From NCBI GenBank assembly GCA_027924645.1, contig BSBN01000187.1:12108001-12172000 (forward strand): a DNA stretch of 64,000 nucleotides, read 5' to 3'. This stretch comes from Cunninghamia lanceolata (taxonomy: Eukaryota; Streptophyta; Pinopsida; Cupressales; Cupressaceae). Shown here piece by piece: positions 22,937 to 34,932 of the stretch. Every line of letters begins with the position of its first letter. Position 1 is the first letter of the stretch. The notes beneath the pieces are model-generated. The model saw only the letters and a list, made by a program, of their open reading frames with translations, ran no database searches and was not told the DNA's origin. The position numbers were made by a program, and so were the translations under genes.

Positions 22937-25900
22937 AATGGCTTCAAAGTAGAAGAAGGTAGATATAGGGGGTGAAGTTAAAAAACAAAGGAAGCCACGT
23001 AAAGAAATAGAGAAGGAGGAGTTGCCATTACATAGAGGGTACCCTTCATTGATCAGTACCAGTGGAGTAGGAATAGACACCAACATCAGGAGCTATGATG
23101 CGAATGATGTTTTGCAGAAGATCATAGCTGTTGATGCTACACCTGAGATGAGGTGTATATGGGAGAGTGGATTGTATAGGGCTATGGGTTTTCTGTTAGC
23201 TATGGAAGCCAGGGATTTGTGTCTAGATTGCATATACTTGTATAATCCAGCTACCAAGAAAATAATGTTCCATGATAGACTCATTGCAGACTTATACATG
23301 GAAGGGATTGCAAGAACATTCAGTCTGGAAATACATGAGAAAATGGTGGATATTGATATAGATCAATATAATGAAGATTTCAATAACAATGAAAGGGACT
23401 GTAGATGCAACATCTTCTATAGTTGGTACAACACAAAAAATAAGCCCAAAGTTGTGGCAAGAGTGCACAAAAATTTGCAAAGAATATACTTTAAAGAAGA
23501 AATATACTTGATGGTTACAATGTTAAGTAGATTAGTGGGATTGAGAAATGGCACTAAGTGCGAGCCATTGATGTTTACTATCATCCAGTTCTTCAGGGAA
23601 AGCCTTTCATGCTACCTAGTTATCCTTCCAATAAATTGATTGTTCTAGAGTTCTCAAGGTAGAATGTAAATGCCTTTAAAATGTACAAGAGGAAGTTTAA
23701 CAGAGGAAATATTAAGTTACCTTGGGCAGTTGGTAGATACTCATGCTACAGTGAAGAGGTTGCTGGTTATGTAAAAAAGGAATTGAGGTATTATGGATTT
23801 GAGGAATTTGAGTTGGCCCGAAGGTTTGATCCCTTTCATAGAATCTAAAATACAATTGATTCAAAATTTAAACATCAAATACATATTGAAGATTTTTGGT
23901 CAGATTGTAAGAATGATAAAGAGGTAAGAAAGAGGGCTCATAAAAGATTACCAATTGATCAAATGAGGTCTATGAGAGATATATATGTTCCCCCAGAGTT
24001 TGAGGATGATGTTAAATTGCTACATCATAGTTATGAAAGTGCCAGGCTTTCTCCTATTGGAGAACCTGATTGGTCACAACCGTGGAACACATCTTTGGAC
24101 ACATTGTCTAAACTAGTCACCTTGTTTTCAAAAACATGGTTAAAAGATAGAATTGAAGAGCTTAAAATTGAAGGAGTGGAGATCACATATCTAAAGAAGG
24201 GAAAAAAGAGAGCAAGGGAGCATAGTGATGATCTCCAATGCTTCTATGAAAAGAAAAGAAAGGTTGTGGAAGCCAAAATTATGAAGGACAAAAATGCTAC
24301 TCTGATAGATCCTTATGCATTGGGAGTGACAGTAGTAGTGGCATCTGGTACATTTGTGGAGGCAAAGTCATTAAGTCAGGATATTAATATAGAAGAAGCA
24401 CAGGTCTCCAAAGAAATAATAGGATAGAAGGTCAGGAAAGCAATACCAGTGAGCATATCAAAAGGGGAGACTTCAAAAAAGAGTGAAGTCATAGGAGCAC
24501 AATAGGTGGGTGCTAAGTTGAGTGATATACCTAGTGTATCCACCTCAACAGGAAAAAGACAACTATATACTCAGGTAAAGACAGAATTGGCTAAAGAAAT
24601 GCTGCAAGGGTCAAAAGTGCATAAAGCCAAACAAGTCATTGAAGCTGTCCACATTGAAGATGATAGTAGTAAAAGTGGAGAGAGAGAAATGGATTTAGGA
24701 AAAGAAGTTGGAATGGAAGAAGAATCCAGTGAATTTCTAAGTGAAGAAGAGAAGCAAGACACTCATGCTAAGATGGAAATTGAACAAGGCTCAGTGTCTG
24801 AAAAGGAAAGGGTACAAGAAGAATCAGGAACAATAGATCCAATTGGTACCTTGGTGTCTCCTGAAATAATAAAGGATGTGCAAGATGTAGCACATAAAAT
24901 TGAAGAATCTGAAAAGGAAGATGCACCTGAGGATACAGTAAAGGAAACACCTACTCAAGCCAAAGAAGAAATAGGAGCTAGTACCTCTGGTGTAGATGTT
25001 TTAAATATTCTAAACATGTATGGTGAACAAAGTGAAGAAGAGAAGAATATAGAAAGCAGAAAGGAACAAGGAAAAGAGGAAAAAGAAGTTGATACAATGG
25101 TAAGTTCACCCTCACATATAGAGCAAGTACAAAAGGAAGGTGAAACTATAGTAGATGAAGCAAATAAACTTGAAGGTAAAGAAAACAAAAAAAGCATTGG
25201 TGAAGATAAATCTGAAAAACAAGAAGAAGATACAGACAGGACAAATGTAGAACAAACAAATAAAGAGGAAGACCAAGAAAAGGAATCATCAAGGAAAGAA
25301 GATCCTGAGGAAGAGGATGAAGGTGGAGGGGACACAGAAATTGAAGAGGAAGAAAATGAGGGTGAATCTAAACAACAGAATGATCCAATGATACAAGAGC
25401 CATCCCCTCAACAGTAGCCTCCTCCACAATAGCAACAGGAACAACAACAGCAACAACAAGAGCAGGGAGAAGTAGAAAGACCTTAGGAAGAGGTAATTAA
25501 TGAAGAAAAGTCTAATGAAGGCACAAAAGAAGTTCCAACCTAGTTAGGCGCAGAGGTAAGGAAAGAAAAGGTGGAGGTACAATTAGTACCTATAGACATC
25601 AAAAGTCTATTGGGAGATACAACACCAAGGAAAGAAAGGAGAAAGGCCAGAACCATGTCAACAATACAAAGAGGTCTAGATAGATCCAGGATGCTGAACT
25701 TGGCCATACCACAAAAAGAGAAGGCAAAAGGAGAAATAACAGTAGATGAATATAAAATACTCAATTTTGACCTAGGGCATACAACAAGGGAACAACACAT
25801 AAGTGAATGGGAGGATATGCACCAGGCTACAACAGAAATGTTAAGGAAGGATAAAGATAAATAGGAATATTTGAAAGGACACATTGTCCAATTACAACAA

Positions 25901-26909
25901 TTCATTAAGGGAATATTTGATCCCAATACAACAATAGCAGAATTGCCTAGTGAGATAGCAGTTGTACCTAAAGATAAAATAAAAGATATGGAAAATAAGA
26001 GGCTTAAAGCCAATGTTTTTTGAAGAATGGTTCAAGGACTTCATGCAAGAAGGAGAAGAGGTAATTAAACAAGTAGTGAAAGGATGAGAATTGGTTGTGA
26101 TGGAAAAGAATAAATGCAATATACTTGTATATAATGGTAAATTTAGAAGAGAGGAATGCAAATCTAAATTGGAATAGTTAGAGGAAATTGAAGAGAGAGT
26201 AGAAGAATTAATAAATGAAGGAGTAATTACCCCTTCAATGGTAAATCAAATGCCACATGCAAGGTTAGAATTAAAATTTGAAGAGGATAATCTCAGAAGG
26301 TGCATAATAGCCACTCAGGACTTAGAAGAAAAGGCATATGACATAATTAGAATGCATAAAAGGATAATAGAAAAGCTCTTAGATCATGAGTGCATGGATA
26401 CACTAGCATATGAACTTCAAAGAGCATTAATAGAATTTAAAGCTATTTTTACACCATGTATGGAGAATCTGGAGGCATATCTAAGTAAGCAAATGATTGA
26501 TTCATTAATGGAGGAAAGTGCCAAGATGAAGAAATACAAGAAGAAGAGTGAAGGTTTAGATAAAGAAGAAAAGAAATTGAAGGAGGGAGTCACAATGCAG
26601 GAATATGTATGGACAAAGAGTCCAAGGGGAGATCACACCTTTATAGAAGGTGTAATAAATAACTTCAAAGCATATCTGAAAGAGTAAGAAAATGTAAAAG
26701 GAGAAAACAAAACTAATACAAGGATCAAGTAAGGGGTATCTAAGGGCAAAGTCTATAGGAAAGCAAAAGAAAAAGAAGGGGAATCTTATTTTGAAAAGAT
26801 TCCAATGGCATCCTTTGAGGAAGAAAAGATACCATTAAGATATTTTGAGAAACGGTTAGAGAAATGTACACCCTTGATTAAGAATAGATGGATCCTGACC
26901 ATAGATTAA
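22937..26909 (+). pseudogene. Long ORF of unknown function, retroelement-associated
   Basis: Decayed coding region of about 1,320 codons. It starts MASK, then a TAG, KKVDIGG. The N-terminal part (to about 24430) is globular with Trp/Tyr/Cys-rich text (CIWESGLYRAMGFLLAMEARD, then LPWAVGRYSCYSEEV, then IYVPPEFEDDVKLLHHSY) and no domain I recognise. A basic patch KKGKKRAREHSDD follows. Next is a long Glu/Lys-rich low-complexity region (24500-25560) ending in a Gln run, and finally a helical coiled-coil-like end (25570-26690 and beyond). It has about ten in-frame TAG codons and frameshifts near 23570 and 26010. It lies just upstream of, or within, the TatX LTR. Function unknown. Confidence 0.65.
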
Positions 26910-26942
26910 GTTTTGTAGCTGTAGCAGGATGAAGCTTCAAAT

Positions 26943-26950
26943 TCTATATA
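26943..26950 (+). promoter_or_regulatory. Candidate TATA box of the TatX LTR
   Basis: tctatataag about 35 bases after the end of the unknown ORF and about 950 bases before the LTR end at 27895. This would give a normal R-U5 length. No transcript evidence. Confidence 0.4.
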
Positions 26951-27627
26951 AGAAGCTCTGCTACTTGTATATTACTACATAGGGAGTTTTTTTGAAATAT
27001 AGCTTGCACTTGTAATTTGTTTGAACATTTTGATTAAGAGAAGTATTCTAGTTTAGAGGAGGAGGTCACCTGTGTCTACACTAAGGAATGTGCTGAGTAT
27101 CTAGCTTCCTTATTGTATCTGTAAGACGTTTGTAAGTTTTTTGTTGATTTGATTAATGAAGCGAAAAGGTCATTCATACATTGTAAACCATATATGACTA
27201 TGTACTTTAAATACAAGTAAATCTAAGATTTTGCATCTATTTTCAGAGTGTTTTTTGGCTCTTACTTGTATCTAAAATACTACCTCTTTAAAAGCTTGCA
27301 ATCTTGGATGTGTGTTCATGAAAATACTCAGGGCTTCACATTTGGAGATTTAGTCTGTTGATTTTATCAAGTTTGATGTATTTCTTACAATGTAAATAAC
27401 AGAGCATTTAGATCCTATAGTAAAATGATATTCAATTTGAATTTCTCTAACTTTTCCCCAAACATTTGAAATAATTAGCTCAAATGCAGAGATTTTAAGG
27501 AAATTGTCTTACATTTGAAGGAAGCATGAAGAATTGTGTTAATATTTGACAGTTTTCATATCAATTTGAAAAGAAAAGCTTGTCTCAGAGTAAATCATAT
27601 AAAGCTTTGTGATATAGTAGTAAATTT

Positions 27628-27895
27628 ATGCAAAGATATGGATAATTTATTGATATTCACAACAATTTGCATAATTCGAGTCTAATGAGTCATAGATCAC
27701 CTTAAATCAAGTAAGGCCCCTTGAATATTACAGTTTCACATTAACTTGTTGAATTGTCCACAAGGTCAAGACCTGACCATATGGAAACTTGGGATTAAGA
27801 ACTCTTAATCAATTTCTTCATATCTTTCAAGATAGTTTAGGTTCATTTTGTGAATTTTAACTTTTGTTATGAATGTGTAAAAATAATCATCAACA
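27628..27895 (+). repeat. TatX 5' LTR, proven terminal part
   Basis: These 268 bases match 44211-44478 without indels and with few substitutions, then diverge exactly after catcaaca. That marks an LTR end. The upstream LTR boundary is unknown: candidates starting tgttgat occur at about 27138 and 27355, and a far one at 14787. Confidence 0.85.
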
Positions 27896-27901
27896 GTTTT
27901 T

Positions 27902-27920
27902 TGGCACTAGAAGGAGGGCC
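27902..27920 (+). promoter_or_regulatory. TatX candidate primer-binding site
   Basis: tggcactagaaggagggcc follows the LTR end after a short T run, in the position and form of the tggcgcc-type PBS of Tat/Athila elements. The matching tRNA is not identified. Confidence 0.55.
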
Positions 27921-27960
27921 TGATTGGAGTTAAGGTAGGATTTAAGTAAAGTTGGCTCAT

Positions 27961-28969
27961 AATAGTGGTAGGGTGACCAGGTCAAGATCCAGTTCAGAAG
28001 ATATCTTTGTGCAATTACCTGATAGAAGATAGAGTAAAGGTCCTCTAATTTGGAATCCTAGAATATCACATGTAGGAGGCTCATCTGGAACACCTCCTGG
28101 ATCACCTTTTAACATCCATAACATAGTGAGTCCTGATAGTTCCTCATTTAGATCTTTGAATCTTGGTTTAAGTCCTCCTAGAGGTCCTAGTCCACCTAGA
28201 AATCCAGGCACTCCCAGAGGTCCAAGCCCACCACATGGACCTGCAATTGCCTATTTCAATGTCAACTCTCCTATAACATTCAATGATTATCATGAGATGC
28301 CAAAAAATCCTGAAAATATATGTCCTAAATATCAATTGCATCAAGATCCAGAAGATCACATTAGGATATTCAAGGAGGCATGCTTTAGAGCCAAGTTAGA
28401 ATATGAAGATGTTGTGTGTAGAATGTTTCCTTACACCTTTAATGAGCAAACTTCTAACTAGTATGTTAACTTGCCTAATGGTTATATTTCTTCTTGGGCA
28501 GTTATGGAAGAGGCATTTCTGTCTAGGTTTAGGGGACCAGTTGATCCTTCCACCTTATATCATAAATTGGCTGCAATTAAAAGAGGTGAAGGAGAGATGA
28601 TAGAAAACTTTAATGATAGGTTTCAAAAGGCTTATTCCAGGTTAGTGGCTCCTTACACAGTGACTGCAGATATGTTATTAGCCATGTATTATGTTTCCCT
28701 TGATCCACTAACTTCCATGTTTGTCAAAAGAAAGGTTGATATAGATACAATATCCAAAGCTTATAAGGAAGTAGCCTTAGTAAATTAGGAGATGAGGCAA
28801 ACAACTTATAATCCATTTCTTAATGGAGGAAACCCTAGGATGCAAAGTCAAGCACAACCTTGGAATGGAGTCCCTATGCATAATACTCCTTTAATGAACC
28901 CAATTCCTATGTACACACCTGTGTATAATCCTTCCCCAATCTAGACTATAGTCCCTTATACTGGTAACA
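27961..28969 (+). pseudogene. TatX Gag, N-terminal part
   Basis: Tat/Athila-type Gag. A Pro/Arg/Gly-rich leader (SPPRGPSPPRNPGTPRGP) precedes capsid helices: DPEDHIRIFKEACFRAKL, WAVMEEAFLSRFRG, LYHKLAAIKRGEGEMIENF and FQKAYSRLVAPY. TAG codons interrupt it near 28030, at a Trp position before YVNLPNGY, and before EMRQTTYNP. It is cut at 28974 by the TatNA insertion and resumes in the same frame at 40243, because insertion plus TSD is 11,268 bp, a multiple of three. Confidence 0.88.
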
Positions 28970-28974
28970 ATACC

Positions 28975-30183
28975 TGTATATGCCTAAAAATGACATGACT
29001 CAGTCTAAATAAATATTCTTAATATTTATTCCCTTCTAATTCTTCTATCAATAAATAAATAAATAAATTTATTTATTTGATTCATATTCCTCTAAATTAA
29101 TTAAATATCAAAATATTTAATTACCTCTTCTAAGGTCAATAATTAAATAACATCCTTTATTTAATTTAATTCCTCCAAACAATTAAATAATTCTTAATTA
29201 TTTAATTAAATCAAATCATTCTTCCAAATTTAAATAAATCAAATCAAATTTATTTAAATCCTCTCAATCTCTAAAAATAAAATACAATCAAATATTTTAT
29301 TTATTCTTCCAAACCATGCACACAATTAAATAAATTTATTTATTTAATTGGCTTTCTTATCTTCTAAATTAAATAATTATAATTATTTAATTGTTTTCTT
29401 CCAATAATATCTTCTCTAAATTTAAATAAATCAAATATTTATTTAAGTTGTCTTTTTCTTCTAAATTGAGTTATCTCTAAATATAATTCAAGCTTTGTGC
29501 ACATGCAATTAAATATTCCTAATATTTAATAAAGCAAAATATCTTTTTATTCTCATGCAAATCTATTCTTCTTGTTTTAAATCACTTAACTGATTATTAT
29601 ATTCTTTTAAATACTTTAACTCACTCTTCTATTATTAGCAAATCCTCTCATGCAAAAGAAAGTAAGACACATGTCCTCTTATTCATTGCACATTCCTCAA
29701 CCATTCTATACCGTTGATATTCTCAAGTCTTCTATACCATTGATTTCTTCTTTCCCAAGTCTATAAATTGAACCCTCTTCTTCCATTTCATTCATCCAAG
29801 CTTTAAGTATTGTTACTCTGCAGGAATTACAGCGCACCTTTGGCACCAATTCCTTCATTGCTTGTGATCACATTCACTACTATGCACTACACACTACTAC
29901 CATTGTTGTGAAGCTCCTCTTCATTGCGGTATTATCATAGCCATTCTCAATCGACATTCTTGAAGCATAGCAAGGAAATGCACTCTCTAAGGGCCTCATT
30001 TCATACATGCAAGAATGATTTAGATAGGCAATCAATGGAAGTTTCAAATTGAGGAAGGTTTGCTTTGTTGTTTATTCATTGTTTATTTGATTAATCTTCT
30101 TAGTTCACCATTTCATTGAGTTTTGGGTAACTTGATATTGATTATTATTGTTTATTCATTGTTGATCCAATTTCACCCTAACA
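28975..30183 (+). repeat. TatNA 5' LTR
   Basis: 1,209 bp, tgtatatgcc...ccctaaca. The first 500 bases are extremely AT-rich runs of attta/aaat words (29030-29480). A TATA box (ctataaattg) lies at 29761-29770. Confidence 0.95.
29761..29770 (+). promoter_or_regulatory. TatNA core promoter (TATA)
   Basis: ctataaattg about 790 bases into the LTR; the same site is kept in the 3' LTR at about 39821. Confidence 0.6.
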
Positions 30184-30187
30184 TTTT

Positions 30188-30206
30188 TGGCGCCCACCAT
30201 GGGGCC
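30188..30206 (+). promoter_or_regulatory. TatNA primer-binding site
   Basis: tggcgcccaccatggggcc lies four bases after the LTR end. This PBS type is characteristic of Tat-lineage Gypsy elements. Confidence 0.85.
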
Positions 30207-30579
30207 TAGCCCCAGTTTAACCCAAAAATTGAGTTTTTGTGTGTTAGAATCTGTACACAGGGCATTCTATGCATCCATTACGTTTTTGTGCATATGCTCC
30301 ATTCCGTGGTGCATATGATCAATTTTGTGGTGCATTTGATTTTACCAGAGTGGCGCATATGATCAATTCTACGGCGCATTTGATTTTGCTAGGTTTTTGA
30401 GTTGTTTCTTGAGAAATTTCTAATGCTAACATAATTTGTAGGAATATTCTCTGATCTAGTTGTAGGTTAGGACCTAGTTTAGATCATATAGTTGCACTTG
30501 TTAACTCACACTTCGATTTATAATGGGAAAGTAAAATGATGCTCATACAAATCTCACATAGTTTTAACTAGGAAGGCGG

Positions 30580-30828
30580 TAATTGAATCATTGCTATCTT
30601 GCATATCATTGAATCATTGCTATATTGCTATCCTTCAAAGTTAACAACTCATTGCTATCTTGGTAAAATTGACCATTGCTATCTCATTATCACGTCAAAG
30701 TTAACAACTCATTGTTATCTTGGTAAAATTGACCATTGCTATCTCGATTGACTATTACTTCAAAGTTAACAACTCGTGCTACGTGGATAAAATTGAACTC
30801 ATCATTGCTATCTGGGTTAAAACTGAAC
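30580..30828 (+). repeat. Leader tandem repeat of about 60 bp
   Basis: Imperfect copies built from cattgctatcttggtaaaattgacc-like and cttcaaagttaacaactc words. The array continues on the far side of the FamC insertion (33880-34010), giving about five units in total between PBS and ORF. Confidence 0.75.
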
Positions 30829-32024
30829 TGATGCAGAGCATGCAGCAAAAATTTACAAAACAGGGTGCAAATACCCATTAACCCATAGTTCACATAGAAT
30901 AATGCTCAAACAACTTTTAAAAACCCCTTCGCAAGGTTCAAATAATATCCAAGTACATTCTTGTTATCCATCGGCAATATCTACTACTATCAGCCAATAC
31001 AAAATTCCTTCAACCGATACACAGCTTACTCTAATGAACCTTAACCCATTGACTTCCATCGCTTAGACTTTATACAGTCAGCGTAGCTCTTCACTTATTC
31101 TCCAATATCCATATCACCCTAAAATGCATAACACTAAACTTCACCGTCGGTTAGACTTTCTTCTTTGGCCAAATTTTCTCCTTGGTCTCTGATATCTTAT
31201 CTCCTACTGATATGCATAAACATAAGACTTCAGCTTCGCATATACATTACATGACTTTCTATCACCGGCAACCCAATGTATCATCTCCTGTTTTGACCGA
31301 TATGGCTGGTCATCACTTACATCTACCACAATGCACATTAATAATGTACATTTGCTCATACATACAACCACAATATACAATTGCAGGATAAACACATATT
31401 ATTCCAGACATACAACTACAGTATACTCACAAATTGTATACCTGATATACTTAAGTGATATGTACACAAAATGTCTCTTCTCATACATCTACGGGATACA
31501 CATGAAATGTTCCAAACATACTTTTGTAGTATACACATAATATGTATATTCAAAGACAGAACATGAATCTTAAGCTGATAACCTCCTCTGCAAGCTTTGT
31601 AACCAAACAGCACACAGAAACAACTAAAATTTAATAGAAAAGAATAATCTAACATTACGGAGGTCATTCCACTGATTTTAAAGAAATCTTAACCAGTGGA
31701 ATGACTCCAATCTACTTTCCTTTAATTAGGCCAAACAACAAAATTTCTTTATTCCTCTAGAATATACATACAAATCTGTTTTTCCTCTCTACTCTATCTC
31801 TAACAAATACAGACTCACTATTTAAAAACTCACGTCTTGGTATTTACAAGATAGAAGGCGAACTGCCTACAACCATCTTTGCCAAATGATTACAATCCAC
31901 ATTAGTTCGGTTACAATCTTTTGATCTTTCTTGACACATATGCCGTTAAGGCCCTTACAATATAGCATTTAGACAAAACTGAAAATGCAAGGAATATTCA
32001 TATTCTCGAGGTGCTCCTGCACCA
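30829..32024 (-). repeat. FamC 3' LTR
   Basis: tgatgcagagca...cctgcacca. It contains an AATAAA on the minus strand near 31750 and the hairpin at 31663-31705. Confidence 0.92.
31663..31705 (-). other. FamC LTR hairpin, left copy
   Basis: Perfect 12-bp arms gtcattccactg (31663-31674) and cagtggaatgac (31694-31705) around a 19-base AT-rich loop. Confidence 0.88.
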
Positions 32025-32629
32025 TACAACCAACCAACAAAGATTTCCAAGTCACTTGGAAATGTACCTACAACAAAAAACCTTTTTGTGTACCTTTTCT
32101 GGCTTCAGCTTTCATTATTCAGCTTTAGGCTTCCAATCTTTAGATCAATAGAATGGTGACCAACCAACCAACAAAATCAAACTACCATCTTTTTAGAGCA
32201 TCTTCAGGCTCCTTCTACTCCCCTCAATGGAGTACTCTTCAGGCTGCAACCCCAAGTGCTTCTTCAGTCAAGTATCCATCTCTCTACTGCCTTACCACAC
32301 CAACTCACTAAACCATCCATCTTACCCAACAGTAGATTCTGGTGATGCACCTACCACTCTCTCCTTAGTGGCCTCTCGTTGCATCCTTCTCCAGCCTAAT
32401 CTCTATTGGAGAATGGTCATGACAGACCTCATCCTCATCTGCCCACACACAACCTCAGAAACCTCCTTCTAGCAGCTAAATGGAACAAGCACCTGCAACC
32501 AAACAACTTAACAACACAAAATAATGGTCACAAATATAATTCTTTAGCTTTCCTTCAGTTCTTCACCTACCTTCTCAGTGACAAGAAACAAATACACAAC
32601 TCCCAAATCTTTTGCCAGACCTTTCACTA
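32025..32629. other. FamC interior
   Basis: About 600 bases between the LTRs. CT-rich, with ccaaccaacaaa-type words near 32030 and 32165. No coding potential was recognised and there is no clear PPT beside the left LTR. Confidence 0.6.
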
Positions 32630-32641
32630 GCTCTGATACCA
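32630..32641 (-). promoter_or_regulatory. FamC primer-binding site
   Basis: The minus strand reads tggtatcagagc, three bases inside the right LTR: initiator Met-tRNA type. Confidence 0.88.
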
Positions 32642-32644
32642 ATT

Positions 32645-33874
32645 TGATGCAAAGCATGCAATGGAAATTTACAAAATAGGGTGCAAATACCCATTAACCC
32701 ATAGTTCACATAGAATAATGCTCAAACAGCTTTTAAAAACCCTTTCGCAAGGTTCAAATAATACCCAAGTACATTCTTGTTTTCCATCGACAATATATAC
32801 TACTATCAGCCAATACAGAATTCCTTTAGCCGATACACAGCTTTCTCTGATGAACCTTAACCCATTGACTTCCATCACTCAGACTTTATACAGTCGGCGT
32901 AGCTCTTCACTTATTCTCTGATATACATATCACCCTAAAATGCATAACACTAAACTTCACTGTCGGTCAGACTTTCTTCTTCGGCCAAACTTTCTCCTCG
33001 GTCTCTGATATCTTATCTCCTACCGATATGCATAAACATAAGACTTTGGCTTCGCATATACATTACATGACCTTCTATCACCAGTAACCCAATGTATCAT
33101 CTCCCATTTTGACTGATATGGCCGGTCATCACTTGCATCTACCACAATGCACATTAACAATGTACATTTTCTCATACATACAACTATAATATACAATTGC
33201 AGGATACACACAAACTGATACTCGCATACAAAGTGATATACACACATATTGTTCATGACATACAACTGTAGTATACTCACAAATTGTATACCTGATATAC
33301 TTAAGTGATATATACACAAAATGTCTCTTCTCATACATCTGTGGGATACACATGAAATGTTCCAAACATACTTTTGTAGTATACACATAAAATGTATATT
33401 CAAAGACAGAACATGAATCTTAAGCTGATAACCTCCTCCGCAAGCTTTGTAACCGAACAGCACATAGAAACAACTAAAATTTAATAGAAAAGAATAATCT
33501 AACATTACGGAGGTCATTCCACTGATTTCGAAGAAATCTTAACTAGTGGAATGACTCCAATCTACTTTCCTGTAATTAGACCAAACAACAAAATTTATTT
33601 ATTACTCCAGAATATACATACAAATTTGTTCTTCCTCTCTACTCTCTCTCTAACAAATACAGACTCACTATTTAAAAACTCACATCTTGGCAATTACAAG
33701 ATGGAAGGCAAACCGCCTACAACCACCTTTGCCAAACAATTAAAATCCACATTAGTTCGGTTACAATCTTTTGATCTTTCTTGACACATATGCCATTAAG
33801 GCCCTTACAATATAACATTTAGAAAAAACCAAAAATGCAAGGAATATTCAGATTCTTGAGGTGGTCCTGCACCA
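32645..33874 (-). repeat. FamC 5' LTR
   Basis: 1,230 bp, homologous to 30829-32024. The hairpin copy at 33505-33547 has one unpaired change in its right arm (tagtggaatgac). Confidence 0.92.
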
Positions 33875-34932
33875 TGAACCATTGCTATCTCGATCTTCAC
33901 TTCAATGTTAACAATTCGTGCTATCTGGGCTAAAATGGAACTCATCATTGCTATCTTGGTAAAATTGGACTATTGCTATCTTGTTATCACTTCAAAGTTA
34001 ACAAAATTCTGTGCTTGCCCAAGTAGATAGCTCATCTAGTTTTTCTCATTTTAACTAGGGGAAAAGAACCACTGTATACTATGTTTTGGGAATAATACCA
34101 GGCCTATGCTCTCCCCTAGCTTGGGTGACCAAAATGTCAGACATATCATTTTCGCATGTGTTTTTCCTTTAGAGGGGCCTGCTCTTGGATACCGTTCATC
34201 CAAGTAGGAACGACCCTAAGTGGTAACAAGCTAGACACCAAGCCCTTCCAAGCCACTATAAATAAATTGTGTTTGGAGTGAAAGCTTCAAATGAGTGTAG
34301 TTGTGCTATACTGACATCTAACCTCCCCCAAAACCCTCCAAGGCACAACCCTTGCAGGCTGGGAGACTCCATAACGTAGAGTAGTGTTGCCACATGTATA
34401 ACCACTCGAACGGTTGCCTTTATTACTCACCTTTGTCTAGTGGCCAAAAACCCCTGTAATCTATTTGAAGCCTAGGATTGTAGTTGCTTTCTTTTTTAGT
34501 CCAAAAATAGTCAAAAACTCACAAAAAAATAAAAAAACCATAAAAATTCTTTATGTTTGTTGTGTCTTCTTGCCATAATTTCATAAAATTAGAACAAAAA
34601 AAAGACCTTCTTGCAACCAAAGTACCAAAAACATCAAGAAAATTTACAAAAACAAAAATTGCAAAAACACTGAGAAAAGCCAGAGCGGCACATCCGTCCT
34701 CTATTACAATGCATTTGTGCCGACCTGCGGCGCATCTATATCGACCCGCAGCACTTTTATTATTTGTTATAGTGTATTTCCTTTTTACCAGTGTGGCACA
34801 TTTGTTTTGACTCATGGTGCATTTGTTAGTTTCTACAGTGCATGCGTAACGGTGAGTACTTCCACATCTTTTCATAGAAAATTTTTAGGTTTTCTAGGTA
34901 CCCATTTCAGTCTTGTGTCAGTTTATGTTGAA

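Larger units (their letters stand above)
30829..33874 (-). mobile_element. FamC element: non-autonomous LTR element with tiny interior
   Basis: 3,046 bp with perfect TSD tgaac (30824-30828 and 33875-33879). LTRs at 30829-32024 (1,196 bp) and 32645-33874 (1,230 bp) are very similar, and the interior is only 620 bp with no ORF of note. The PBS sits next to the right LTR, so the minus strand is the sense strand. It is the same family as the solo LTR at 7453-8855. By structure it is a TRIM-like element with unusually long LTRs. Confidence 0.92.

Noticed and set aside
24955..25335. Ser-rich antisense frame opposite the Glu/Lys-rich ORF
   Set aside because: A mirror image of a GAA/AAG-rich coding strand; the same effect explains 24571-24762 and 25540-26013.
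30580..30828. CRISPR-like repeat array
   Set aside because: Units are imperfect, adjacent and without unique spacers, in a plant retroelement leader; not a CRISPR array.
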